NCBI GenBank assembly: GCA_020629235.1
Contig: JAHDDS010000018.1
Location: forward strand, 1 to 40,338
Direction: 5' to 3'
Source of the DNA: Planktomarina sp.
Lineage (GTDB): Bacteria > Pseudomonadota > Alphaproteobacteria > Rhodobacterales > Rhodobacteraceae
Length of the DNA: 40,338 nt
This document shows positions 16,355-25,640 of the stretch, piece by piece; within the stretch, counting starts at the first letter, position 1; each line of letters opens with the position of its first letter. The notes beneath the pieces are model-generated. The model was given only the letters and a program-made list of their open reading frames with translations. It was not told where the DNA came from and did not search any database. Both the position numbers and the translations under genes were made by a program.

Positions 16355-19300
16355 ATGGATGTTCTGCCGCCCCGCCTGCCGCAGCCCTGCCAAGACGAAC
16401 GCGCCCTGGTGGACCGATTGGCGCAAGCGTCGGGACTGACCGATCAAGATCGCACGCAAATCGCGGCCCACGGCGCGGACCTGGTGCAGCGTTTACGCGA
16501 TGGAACAGACCCGTCACTGATGGAACATTTCTTGGCGGAATACGGGTTGTCGTCGGAAGAAGGTGTGGCGCTGATGTGTTTGGCAGAAGCGCTGTTGCGT
16601 GTGCCAGACGCCGCCACCATCGACGACCTGATCGAAGACAAAATCGCCCCGTCCAATTGGTCTGAACATCTGGGCCAATCATCGTCGCCTTTGGTGAACG
16701 CGTCGACCTGGGGGTTGATGTTGACCGGCAAAGTTTTGGAAGACGGATCATCGGGCATCGCCGACAGTCTTCGGGGCATGATCAAACGCTTGGGCGAACC
16801 GGTGATCCGCGCCGCTGTCACCAAAGCGATCCAGCAGATGGGCAAGCAGTTTGTCCTGGGCGAAGACATCACCCAAGCCATGAAAGCCGCAGGGGATATG
16901 CAGAACCGCGGTTACACCTATTCCTATGACATGTTGGGCGAAGCGGCCATGACGGCTGCAGATGCGGACCGGTACGCCCAGTCCTATGCCGATGCCATCA
17001 CGGCCATCGCAAGCGCGTGCCCCAACGATGACATCCGCGCCAATCCAGGCATTTCTGTCAAACTGTCCGCCCTGCACCCACGCTATGAAGTGGCCCAAAC
17101 CCAGCGGGTCATGACCGAACTGGTGCCTGTTTTGACAAAGCTGGCCCGCCAGGCGGCGGCAGCCGGCATGGGGTTCAACGTGGACGCCGAAGAAATGGAC
17201 CGGTTAGAGCTGTCCTTGCACGTTATCGACGCCACCTTGGCCGATCCCGCCTTGGCAGGCTGGGACGGGTTCGGCGTGGTGGTGCAAGCATACGGCAAAC
17301 GCGCGGGCGATGTGATCGACGCGGTGCACGCCATGGCCGCAAAACACAATCGCAAGATCATGGTGCGCTTGGTGAAGGGGGCGTATTGGGACACGGAAAT
17401 CAAGCACGCCCAAGTCCAGGGGTTGTCGGGCTTTCCCGTGTTCACCAACAAGCCTTTCACCGACGTCAGCTATATCGCCAATGCGCGCAAGCTTCTGGGC
17501 CTGACAGATCGGATTTATCCGCAGTTCGCCACCCACAACGCCCACACGGTGGCGGCCATTTTGCACATGGCCCAGCCCTTGCCCAAAACCGCGTTTGAAT
17601 TCCAACGGCTGCACGGCATGGGCGACGCCCTGCACGAACTGGTGCGGGCCCAAGCCGACACCCGCTGCCGCATCTATGCCCCCGTGGGGGCGCACCGCGA
17701 TTTGCTGGCCTATCTGGTGCGGCGGCTGTTGGAAAACGGGGCGAATTCGTCGTTCGTGCACCAGATCGTCGATGAAACGGTGCCCGCAGTTCAGGTGGCA
17801 TCTGACCCATTTGCCGACGCGCAAGCCAGCGATTTCGAAGTGGCAACGGGGCCAGATTTGTTCCTGCCAGAGCGGATCAATTCCATGGGCTTTGATCTGA
17901 CCGCGGAACATGATTTGGCTGCCATTTCGGCGGCCCGAACGCCCCCCACCGATTTGAATGTGGGGCCCATCTTGGCGACCCCCACAAACCGCACCAGACA
18001 GACAGAGGTGATCGAAAACCCCGCCACAGGGACCGTCATCGGGCACGTCAGCCTGGCCAGCCTTGACGATGTGGAAACGGCCTTTGCCCAAGCCAGCCCC
18101 TGGGCCGACAGCCCAAGCCACCGCGCCGCCGTTTTGAACCGCGCCGCAGATTTGTATGAGGCTGGGTTCGGCGACGCCTTCGCCCTTTTGGGGGCCGAGG
18201 CTGGTAAATCCTTGCCCGATGCCCTGGCCGAACTGCGCGAAGCGGTGGATTTCTTGCGGTACTATGCCGCCCGCGCCCTGGACACCGACGGGGTCGCGCG
18301 CGGGGTTTTCACCTGCATATCACCCTGGAACTTCCCGCTGGCGATTTTCACGGGCCAGATTGCCGCTGCCCTGGCCGCTGGCAATGCCGTGTTGGCCAAA
18401 CCTGCGGAAACCACCCCCGCCGTAGCCCATTGGGGGGTGTCGCGCCTGTTGGACGCCGGGGTTCCCGCCACGGCCCTGCAACTTTTGCCCGGGCACGGGG
18501 GCACCGTGGGGGCGGCACTGACATCGGACCGCCGCGTGAACGGCGTGGCCTTCACCGGGTCCACCGCCACAGCCCGCCGCATCCAAGCCAACATGGCCAG
18601 CGCGTGCGATCCCGGCACGCCATTGATCGCGGAAACAGGCGGGTTGAACGCGATGATCGTGGACAGCACGGCCCTGCCCGAACAAGCCATTCGCGACATC
18701 ATCGCATCGGCCTTTCAATCTGCAGGTCAGCGGTGTTCGGCGTTGCGGTGCCTTTATGTGCAAGACGACATCGCGCCCGCGTTTCAAACCATGTTGATGG
18801 GGGCGATGGATCAGCTTCATGTGGGGGACCCTTGGGCATTGTCCACCGATGTGGGCCCGTTAATCACGGCAGCGGCACGTGCTGACATCGCCGCCCATAT
18901 CGCGGCGGCCAAAGACCAAGGGCGCGTTTTGCACACTGTCCCTGCCCCGGACACGGGCCATTTTTTGGCCCCCACGTTGATCAAGGTGAACGGCATCGCG
19001 GATATTCAGGGCGAAATTTTCGGGCCCGTTTTGCACATGGCCACATTCAAAGCGCAAGATTTGTCCCAGGTGATTGCGGATATCAATGCCACAGGCTTCG
19101 GGCTGACCTTCGGGATGCACACCCGGATCGACGACCGGGTGCAATTGATCAACGATGCGGTGGATGCGGGCAATGTCTATGCCAACCGCAACCAGATCGG
19201 GGCCGTCGTGGGCAGCCAGCCCTTTGGGGGCGAAGGGCTGTCCGGGACAGGACCCAAGGCTGGGGGGCCAAACTATGTGGCGCGCTTCATGCATCTTGAA

Positions 19301-19699
19301 GCCGTCCACCCGCCACGGTCACGGTCAATCCGTCTGCCCGGGCCGACGGGGGAGTTGAACCAATTGTCCTATGCCAGCCGCCCGCCGATCCTGTGCCTGG
19401 GGCCAGATGTGGATGCGCAAAAAGCCGCGATTGCCCGGTTGGGGGGCAAAACCCAGGACGCGCCCGACAGGTTTGCACCCCAAGATTTAACCGTGCTGCC
19501 GGATTTGGGCGGTGTCATGTGGTGGGGCGATAAGGACCACGGCCGGGCGTTGGCGCTGGCCCTGGCGCAGCGCCCCGGCGCGATTGTGCCGCTGATCACC
19601 GGCCAGCCCGATGTGGCCCACGCGCTTGTGGAACGCCACCTGTGCGTCGACACGACAGCAGCGGGTGGCAATGCCAGCCTGTTGGCGGGCGGGGGCTGA
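16355..19699 (+). CDS. putA: Bifunctional proline dehydrogenase / L-glutamate gamma-semialdehyde dehydrogenase PutA
   Basis: PutA oxidises proline to glutamate in two steps, FAD-linked and then NAD-linked. The 1114-residue product has the proline dehydrogenase barrel at about 200-470 (E-E-M-D-R-L, K-G-A-Y-W-D-T-E-I-K, F-A-T-H-N-A-H, R-I-Y-A-P-V-G) and the aldehyde dehydrogenase domain at about 540-990, with E-T-G-G-L-N and the catalytic Cys794 in S-A-G-Q-R-C-S-A. A further 120 residues resemble the extra C-terminal domain of type B PutA proteins. No N-terminal ribbon-helix-helix is present, so it should not repress its own gene. I chose the ATG at 16355, one base after the ocd stop; a GTG at 16346 overlaps ocd. 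Confidence 0.95.
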   Translation: MDVLPPRLPQPCQDERALVDRLAQASGLTDQDRTQIAAHGADLVQRLRDGTDPSLMEHFLAEYGLSSEEGVALMCLAEALLRVPDAATIDDLIEDKIAPSNWSEHLGQSSSPLVNASTWGLMLTGKVLEDGSSGIADSLRGMIKRLGEPVIRAAVTKAIQQMGKQFVLGEDITQAMKAAGDMQNRGYTYSYDMLGEAAMTAADADRYAQSYADAITAIASACPNDDIRANPGISVKLSALHPRYEVAQTQRVMTELVPVLTKLARQAAAAGMGFNVDAEEMDRLELSLHVIDATLADPALAGWDGFGVVVQAYGKRAGDVIDAVHAMAAKHNRKIMVRLVKGAYWDTEIKHAQVQGLSGFPVFTNKPFTDVSYIANARKLLGLTDRIYPQFATHNAHTVAAILHMAQPLPKTAFEFQRLHGMGDALHELVRAQADTRCRIYAPVGAHRDLLAYLVRRLLENGANSSFVHQIVDETVPAVQVASDPFADAQASDFEVATGPDLFLPERINSMGFDLTAEHDLAAISAARTPPTDLNVGPILATPTNRTRQTEVIENPATGTVIGHVSLASLDDVETAFAQASPWADSPSHRAAVLNRAADLYEAGFGDAFALLGAEAGKSLPDALAELREAVDFLRYYAARALDTDGVARGVFTCISPWNFPLAIFTGQIAAALAAGNAVLAKPAETTPAVAHWGVSRLLDAGVPATALQLLPGHGGTVGAALTSDRRVNGVAFTGSTATARRIQANMASACDPGTPLIAETGGLNAMIVDSTALPEQAIRDIIASAFQSAGQRCSALRCLYVQDDIAPAFQTMLMGAMDQLHVGDPWALSTDVGPLITAAARADIAAHIAAAKDQGRVLHTVPAPDTGHFLAPTLIKVNGIADIQGEIFGPVLHMATFKAQDLSQVIADINATGFGLTFGMHTRIDDRVQLINDAVDAGNVYANRNQIGAVVGSQPFGGEGLSGTGPKAGGPNYVARFMHLEAVHPPRSRSIRLPGPTGELNQLSYASRPPILCLGPDVDAQKAAIARLGGKTQDAPDRFAPQDLTVLPDLGGVMWWGDKDHGRALALALAQRPGAIVPLITGQPDVAHALVERHLCVDTTAAGGNASLLAGGG

Positions 19700-19703
19700 T
19701 CGC

Positions 19704-21362
19704 TTACAAACGTTCGATGGACGCCGCGATCTTTGCCGCTTCTTCGGCGGACAAGCGCGGCGGGTTCCATCCCTTGCCCGGGGCCGCCGCCAACAGTCGC
19801 TTTGTGTAAGGATGTTTGGGGTTTTCGAACACCTGTTCGGCGGGGCCGAATTCCACCATCACGCCTTTTTCCATAACAGTGATATAGTCCGAAATCTGTG
19901 CCGCCACCCGCAGATCGTGGGTGATGAAGATGATGGCCATTTTGTACTTGGCTTGCAGGTCATTCATCAGCCGCAGCACTTGTTTTTGCACGGACAAATC
20001 AAGCGCCGACACGCTTTCATCGGCGATCACAATGTCCGGCCCCATGGCCAGGGCCCGGGCGATGCCGATGCGCTGACGCTGGCCCCCCGAAAAATTGCGC
20101 GGTTTGCGGTTCAGCGCGGCTTCCCCCAGCCCCACTTGGTCCAGCAATTCGATGGCGCGGGCGCGCGCTTCGGCCCCTGACAGACCCTGCAATTCCAACC
20201 CCCTGGTGATCATATAGCTGACGGTCTGGGTGGGGTTCAGCGACCCGAACGGGTCTTGGAAAATCATCTGGATGTTCTTGCGCGCCTTCACCAAATCGGC
20301 GCCCGACAGCTTCAAGAAATCTTCCTCGTTTATAATCACGGCGCCTTCGGTGGGTTCTTCCAAGCGGATCAGCGTTTTGGCCAGGGTCGATTTGCCCGAC
20401 CCGGATTCCCCCACAACGCCCAAAGTTTCGCCCGACCGCAGCACGAAGCTGGCATCGTTCAGCGCATGCACATCGCCCGCCTTCCCACGATAGATTTTGT
20501 GCAAGTTCTTGGTCTGCACCAGCGGGGCATCGTTGCGGCCTTCGTCTGGCGCGCGGGTGGTTTCCAGCAGCGGCATAGCGTCCACCAGCAACTGGGTATA
20601 GGGTTCTTTGGGCCGCAGCAGCACGTCTTCTTTGGGGCCTTCCTCGATCAACTTGCCCCAACACATCACCGCCACCCGGTCCGCCACATCGGCCACAACG
20701 CCAAAGTCATGGGTGATGAAGATTGTGGCATTGTCATAGACTTCCCGCAGATCATTGATCAGCCGCAAAATTTCCGCCTGGGTGGTGACGTCCAAGGCCG
20801 TGGTGGGTTCGTCTGCGATCAGCACGTCGGGCTTGCACGCCAGGGCCATGGCGATGACGATCCGCTGGCATTGCCCGCCTGACACTTGGTGGGGGTAACT
20901 GTCGTAAATCCGTGGCGGTTCAGGCAGTTTCATCTGTTCGAACAAATGCAGGGATTCTTTTTTGCGATCGGCGGGTGAAATTTCTGGGCGGTGCAGTTTG
21001 AATACCTCGTCCACCTGCTTGCCGATTTTGATAGACGGGTTCAGCGCCGCCATGGGTTCTTGATAGATCATGGAAATTCGCGCGCCCCGAATTTCATTCA
21101 GCTCCTTTTCAGGAATGTGCAGCATGTCCATTCCGTCAAACAGCACCTGGCCGGATGAAATGTTCAACCGCGGGGCCACGTCATTCATGATGGCGCTGGT
21201 CATCACAGACTTGCCCGACCCGCTTTCGCCCACCACGCAAACGATTTCCCCACGATTCACCGTCAGGCTGAAGTCTTCCACGGCATATTTGCGATCAGCC
21301 CCGGGCGGCAGTTCGATGGACAAATTGCGAATATCAAGCACGGCGCGTGATGTGTCGGACAT
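19704..21362 (-). CDS. ABC transporter ATP-binding protein with two ATPase domains (GsiA/DppDF-like)
   Basis: The 552-residue product joins two oligopeptide-type ATPases. Each half has a Walker A (G-E-S-G-S-G-K-S, near residues 45 and 330), a signature (V-S-G-G-Q-C-Q-R and F-S-G-G-Q-R-Q-R) and Walker B with D-E-P-T-T-A-L-D or D-E-S-V-S-A-L-D. It would energise a peptide, nickel or glutathione-type importer, but no permease or binding-protein gene adjoins it. The ATG at 21362 has a strong purine-rich GGGGGGAG upstream; a longer frame to 21470 is unlike the family. Its stop is only four bases from the putA stop, convergently. The second half has Ser in place of Pro after D-E, a known tolerated variant. 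Confidence 0.9.
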   Translation of the reverse strand: MSDTSRAVLDIRNLSIELPPGADRKYAVEDFSLTVNRGEIVCVVGESGSGKSVMTSAIMNDVAPRLNISSGQVLFDGMDMLHIPEKELNEIRGARISMIYQEPMAALNPSIKIGKQVDEVFKLHRPEISPADRKKESLHLFEQMKLPEPPRIYDSYPHQVSGGQCQRIVIAMALACKPDVLIADEPTTALDVTTQAEILRLINDLREVYDNATIFITHDFGVVADVADRVAVMCWGKLIEEGPKEDVLLRPKEPYTQLLVDAMPLLETTRAPDEGRNDAPLVQTKNLHKIYRGKAGDVHALNDASFVLRSGETLGVVGESGSGKSTLAKTLIRLEEPTEGAVIINEEDFLKLSGADLVKARKNIQMIFQDPFGSLNPTQTVSYMITRGLELQGLSGAEARARAIELLDQVGLGEAALNRKPRNFSGGQRQRIGIARALAMGPDIVIADESVSALDLSVQKQVLRLMNDLQAKYKMAIIFITHDLRVAAQISDYITVMEKGVMVEFGPAEQVFENPKHPYTKRLLAAAPGKGWNPPRLSAEEAAKIAASIERL

Positions 21363-21572
21363 GGTGTTCTCCCCCCGGGACCTGGCGCGGCCACCTGTAG
21401 TGTTGGGGGGGAGTGAAACACCAATTCCATCATCTGGCAACAGGGACACGCAAGTGACGGCCTGGCGCAAACGACGCCCCCCCGGCTGGTGTCGAAGTTC
21501 TTGAGGTTATCGCAGCTTTGGGGGCATACATATCCCACAGTGAACCGCGAAGTGATCCAAGGCGTGCAAAGA

Positions 21573-22457
21573 ATGGCTGACCCGACCCCCGACATGACAG
21601 TGCACCCCCAGGTGACATCGTTTTTCGACCCCCAGTCAAACACCATCAGCTATGTCGTGAAGGACCCGGCATCGCAGTCCTGTGCAGCCATCGATGTGGT
21701 GATGAATTTTGACTATGCTGCGGGGCGGTTGTCGTTTGACTGCGCCGATCAAATGATCGCACACATCACCGCCAACGATTTGCACCTGGAATGGATCATC
21801 GAAACCCATGTCCACGCCGACCATCTGTCGGGGGCCCCGTACCTGCAAGAAAAGCTGGGCGGCAAGATCGGCATCGGCGAACACATCCAAAGCGTTCAGG
21901 ACACGTTCGGAAAAATCTTCAACGAAGGCACGGAATTTCAGCGCGACGGGTCCCAGTTCGACGCGCTGTTTGCGGACCAAGACATTTATCGCGTCGGCGA
22001 AATGTCCTGCTTTGCGCTGCACACCCCCGGTCACACACCGGCCTGCATGGTCCACGTGATGGGGGATGCGGCCTTCGCAGGCGACACGCTGTTCATGCCT
22101 GACGGCGGATCGGCCCGGGCAGATTTCCCAGGCGGCGATGCGGGGCAATTGTACGATTCCATCCACCGGGTTTTGGCCTTGCCCGATGCCATGCGTCTGT
22201 TTGTATGCCACGACTATGGCCCCGGTGGCCGGGCGATATCTTGGGAAACCACTGTGGGGGAACAGCGCCGCGCCAATATCCACGTGGGCGGCGACACAAG
22301 CCGGGATGCCTTTGTCAAACTGCGCACCGAACGTGACGCGCAGCTGGCCATGCCCAAGCTGATCATTCCGTCCCTTCAGGTCAACATGCGCGCGGGCGAA
22401 GTGCCCGTGGATGGGGCTGGCAATCTGATGTTGAAAGTGCCGGTGAATAAACTGTGA
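21573..22457 (+). CDS. MBL-fold metallohydrolase, ETHE1/Blh (persulfide dioxygenase)-like
   Basis: The 294-residue protein has the metallo-beta-lactamase motif T-H-V-H-A-D-H-L-S-G, the second-site histidine in H-T-P-G-H-T-P-A, G-D-T-L-F and the A-R-A-D-F-P-G-G-D-A block of the ETHE1/Blh branch. Members are iron-dependent persulfide dioxygenases that oxidise glutathione persulfide to sulfite; glyoxalase II is a more distant relative with a different C-terminus. I chose the ATG at 21573; an earlier frame to 21489 lacks family similarity. It is followed after one base by D-lactate dehydrogenase, which leaves a glyoxalase-like role open. No BigR-type regulator is adjacent. Confidence 0.8.
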   Translation: MADPTPDMTVHPQVTSFFDPQSNTISYVVKDPASQSCAAIDVVMNFDYAAGRLSFDCADQMIAHITANDLHLEWIIETHVHADHLSGAPYLQEKLGGKIGIGEHIQSVQDTFGKIFNEGTEFQRDGSQFDALFADQDIYRVGEMSCFALHTPGHTPACMVHVMGDAAFAGDTLFMPDGGSARADFPGGDAGQLYDSIHRVLALPDAMRLFVCHDYGPGGRAISWETTVGEQRRANIHVGGDTSRDAFVKLRTERDAQLAMPKLIIPSLQVNMRAGEVPVDGAGNLMLKVPVNKL

Positions 22458-22458
22458 C

Positions 22459-24153
22459 ATGACAAACGATGACCTGATCACGGCCCTGCGCGGCATTGTC
22501 GGCCGACGGCATGTTTTGACCGGCGCCAAAGCCACCGAACGGTTTCGCACAGGATGGCGGTCCGGCGGTGGAGATGCCTTGGCGGTGGTGGTCCCAGGGA
22601 CACTGGTGCAGATGTGGCGCGCGTTGCAGGCTTGCGTGGCCGCAGACAAAATCATCATATGCCAAGCCGCCAACACTGGCCTGACAGAAGGGTCCGCCCC
22701 CAATGGGCACTATGACCGCGACGTGGTGATCTTTTCCACGCTGCGGCTGGACCAGATCCACCCCATCGACGGGGGCAAACAAATTGTCAGCCTGCCCGGC
22801 GGCACGCTTTACGCCTTGGAAAACCTGCTGAAGCCATTGAACCGCCAACCCCATTCGGTGATCGGATCATCGTGCATCGGCGCGTCGATCATGGGGGGCG
22901 TGTGCAACAATTCTGGCGGATCCCTGGTGCGCCGCGGCCCATCTTACACAGAGCTTTCGGTCTTTGCACAAATCAATGCCGCGGGCGAATTGGAATTGGT
23001 GAACCACCTGGGCATCGACCTGGGCCGCGACCCAGAATCCATTCTGGCGGCTTTGGACCGGGGCGAATTTGACCCTGCCACGATCCACCACGACCAAGGC
23101 GCAGCATCGCAAACGGGGTACGCTGCTAAGGTCAGACAAGTCGACGCCCCCACCCCTGCCCGCTTCAACGCCGATCCCGAAAGCTTGTTTGAAGCATCGG
23201 GCTGTGCAGGCAAAATCGCCGTGTTTGCGGTGCGGTTGGACACGTTCGAAACCGAAGGGCGCGAAGATGTGTACTATGTCGGCACCGATGACACCCAAGC
23301 TTTGACGCGCTTGCGGCGCGGTCTGTTGCAAGACCTGCCAGAGTTGCCCGTCAGCGGTGAATATCTGCACCGGGACTGTTTTGATATTTCGCGCATCTAC
23401 GGCAAAGACACGTTGCTGATGATCCACTGGTTCGGCACCCAACGGCTGCCCCTGTTTTTTGCCATCAAAGGCGCGCTGGACGCACGGTTGAACAAGCTGC
23501 CAATGCTGCCCAAAAACCTAGTGGACCGGGTAATGCAAGGGCTGTCAAGACTGATGCCCGAAGCCCTGCCCAAGCGGATGATGGCGTTTCGCGACCGGTT
23601 TGAACATCACCTGATCTTGAAAGTGTCCGCGCCCTGCGGTCCTGACACCGAAGCCTTGCTGACCGCCACAGTTGGCCCGGGCGGCTGGTTCAAGTGCACG
23701 CCTGCTGAAGCCAGCAAAGCCATGTTGCACCGCTTTGCGGCGGCGGGGGCGGCGGTGCGGATGCAAGCCGTGAACCCCAAAACCATCGAAGACACCCTGG
23801 CCTTGGACATCGCATTGCGCCGCAATGACGAAGACTGGTTCGAAACCCTGCCAGACCACCTGGAACAGGACATCGTAGGCAAGATGTATTACGGGCACTT
23901 TCTGTGCCACGTGTTCCACCAAGATTATCTGATCCGCAAGGGCGCGGACCCCAAAGCCATCAAGTCAGAAATGCTGGCGCTGCTGGACGGGCGCGGTGCA
24001 GAATATCCAGCAGAACACAATGTGGGGCATCTTTACGCCGCCAAGCCCGCTTTGGTAGATCACTATACATCCCTGGACCCCACCAATTCGTTCAACCCCG
24101 GGCTGGGCAAAACGTCCAAGGCGCGCAATTACGGCAAAGATTGCTGCGGCTGA
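22459..24153 (+). CDS. dld: Respiratory D-lactate dehydrogenase (FAD, quinone-linked)
   Basis: This peripheral membrane flavoenzyme oxidises D-lactate to pyruvate and passes electrons to quinone. The 564-residue length matches the Escherichia coli Dld type. It has the FAD-binding Q-A-A-N-T-G-L-T-E-G loop near residues 72-81, G-S-S-C-I-G-A-S-I-M-G-G-V-C-N-N-S-G-G further on, and the C-terminal P-A-E-H-N-V-G-H-L-Y and D-P-T-N-S-F-N-P-G elements characteristic of Dld. It follows the MBL-fold gene by one base, so they are likely cotranslated. Its last 25 bases overlap the end of the convergent acyl-CoA ligase gene. Confidence 0.93.
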   Translation: MTNDDLITALRGIVGRRHVLTGAKATERFRTGWRSGGGDALAVVVPGTLVQMWRALQACVAADKIIICQAANTGLTEGSAPNGHYDRDVVIFSTLRLDQIHPIDGGKQIVSLPGGTLYALENLLKPLNRQPHSVIGSSCIGASIMGGVCNNSGGSLVRRGPSYTELSVFAQINAAGELELVNHLGIDLGRDPESILAALDRGEFDPATIHHDQGAASQTGYAAKVRQVDAPTPARFNADPESLFEASGCAGKIAVFAVRLDTFETEGREDVYYVGTDDTQALTRLRRGLLQDLPELPVSGEYLHRDCFDISRIYGKDTLLMIHWFGTQRLPLFFAIKGALDARLNKLPMLPKNLVDRVMQGLSRLMPEALPKRMMAFRDRFEHHLILKVSAPCGPDTEALLTATVGPGGWFKCTPAEASKAMLHRFAAAGAAVRMQAVNPKTIEDTLALDIALRRNDEDWFETLPDHLEQDIVGKMYYGHFLCHVFHQDYLIRKGADPKAIKSEMLALLDGRGAEYPAEHNVGHLYAAKPALVDHYTSLDPTNSFNPGLGKTSKARNYGKDCCG

Positions 24154-25640
24154 CGGGCGTATTTTTCCGCCAACAGACGCCGTTGAATTTTGCCCGAAGG
24201 CCCCTTGGGCAAATCATCCAGAATATGGATCTGGTCCGGGGCTTTGAACGCGCCCAACTGACGGCGGCATTGATCCATCAACACCGCGGACGAGGTTTGG
24301 GACGCTTCGTTCAACTTCACCGCCGCTTCGACCCGTTCGCCATAAGACGTGCAGGGCACAGCAAAGGCCGCCGCTTCCACCACGTCTGGGTGGGCATAAA
24401 GGGCGTCATCAATTTCGCGCGGGGCAATGTTTTCCCCGCCCTTGATGATCAGTTCCTTCAACCGCCCCGTCACAAAGATGTATCCGTCCCGGTCCATTCG
24501 CCCCAAATCGCCCGTGCGCAACCAGCCGTCTTCGGTGAAAGTGCCCGCAGTGGCGTCTGGGTTTTTTAGGTATCCCGCCATGACGTTGGGGCCTTTGACG
24601 ACGATTTCCCCGTCTTGGTCTGGCCCCAAGGTTTCCCCGGACAAGGCGCGAATGGCGACATCGTTGCCGAACGCCACGCCTGGGCTGCCGATTTTGCGCA
24701 CGCCTGGGGGCAACGGATTGGACAGAATTTGCGCGGCGGTTTCCGTCAGCCCCATGGTTTCAATGATGGGCACACCGAAGCGGTGTTCAAAGGCGCTTTG
24801 CACATCGGGCGACAGCGGGGCTGACGCTGATCGGCCAAACCGCAGCCGGGCCTTGGCGCCATCGGGCACATCCACCGCGCCGTGCAGCAGATGTGAAATG
24901 ATCGTGGGCACCACCGAAAACCATGTGGCCCCGCTGGCGTCCACCTGCCCCCAGAACTGGCTGGCGGAGAATTTCGGCACCATGGCCAGCGATCCCCCAG
25001 ATACCAAAGCCCCCATCACCGTCACGCACAGGCCGTTGATGTGATAGATGGGCAAAACACAAAATCCGCGATCGGCGGGGGTTAACCCATGGGCCAGTGC
25101 AGTGGTCCAGCCCCCCGCCAACAGGCTTTCTTGGGTGTGGATCACGCCCTTTGGCGTGCCGGTGGTGCCGGATGTGTACATCAACAGCGCATCATCAGAT
25201 GGTGAAACCGGATGCAGGGCGCAAGTGCCCGTTTCGGATAATGCCACGGCAGCCATGCCAGCCGGTTTGGTGGACTTAAAAATCCCTTCGGCAGAGCTGT
25301 CCACCAAAGCAAAGCGCGCTTCCGAATGGGTCAGGGCAAAGGCAATGGCCGCTTGACCGGCCACCAAATTCACCATGGTGGCGCGAAACCCACCGTACAG
25401 CACCGCATAAAGCGCGCGAACTGCCCCCGGCCCGTTGGGGTGCAGGATCGCAATGCTTTCGCCTTTTTGAACCCCCAAGCCGGTCAGATGCGCTGCCAAA
25501 GCGCGGGCTTGATCGCGCAGATCAGCCCAGCCCAAATCCAGCCCAGTTGCTGGGAATGTAAACGCCACCCCGCCCGCATCGGCCCGCGCGTCGATCCAAT
25601 CGCGCAAGGTTCCTTTGGGGGGTGTTGCGCCAACGGTCAT
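24129..25640 (-). CDS. sauT: AMP-forming acyl-CoA ligase, probable sulfoacetate-CoA ligase SauT
   Basis: The 503-residue ANL-superfamily enzyme has the P-loop M-Y-T-S-G-T-T-G-T-P-K-G near residue 163, the A5-type G-L-T-E-T-A motif, the L-R-T-G-D-L-G hinge region, G-R-L-K-E-L-I-I-K-G-G-E-N-I and the catalytic lysine near the end in P-S-G-K-I-Q-R-R. On its own it could activate many small carboxylates such as oxalate or malonate. Its ATG overlaps the stop of a SauS-type acylating aldehyde dehydrogenase gene (ATGA), the pairing described for sulfoacetate degradation in Cupriavidus necator. It would convert sulfoacetate, ATP and CoA to sulfoacetyl-CoA. The family is certain; the substrate is inferred. 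Confidence 0.72.
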   Translation of the reverse strand: MTVGATPPKGTLRDWIDARADAGGVAFTFPATGLDLGWADLRDQARALAAHLTGLGVQKGESIAILHPNGPGAVRALYAVLYGGFRATMVNLVAGQAAIAFALTHSEARFALVDSSAEGIFKSTKPAGMAAVALSETGTCALHPVSPSDDALLMYTSGTTGTPKGVIHTQESLLAGGWTTALAHGLTPADRGFCVLPIYHINGLCVTVMGALVSGGSLAMVPKFSASQFWGQVDASGATWFSVVPTIISHLLHGAVDVPDGAKARLRFGRSASAPLSPDVQSAFEHRFGVPIIETMGLTETAAQILSNPLPPGVRKIGSPGVAFGNDVAIRALSGETLGPDQDGEIVVKGPNVMAGYLKNPDATAGTFTEDGWLRTGDLGRMDRDGYIFVTGRLKELIIKGGENIAPREIDDALYAHPDVVEAAAFAVPCTSYGERVEAAVKLNEASQTSSAVLMDQCRRQLGAFKAPDQIHILDDLPKGPSGKIQRRLLAEKYARQPQQSLP

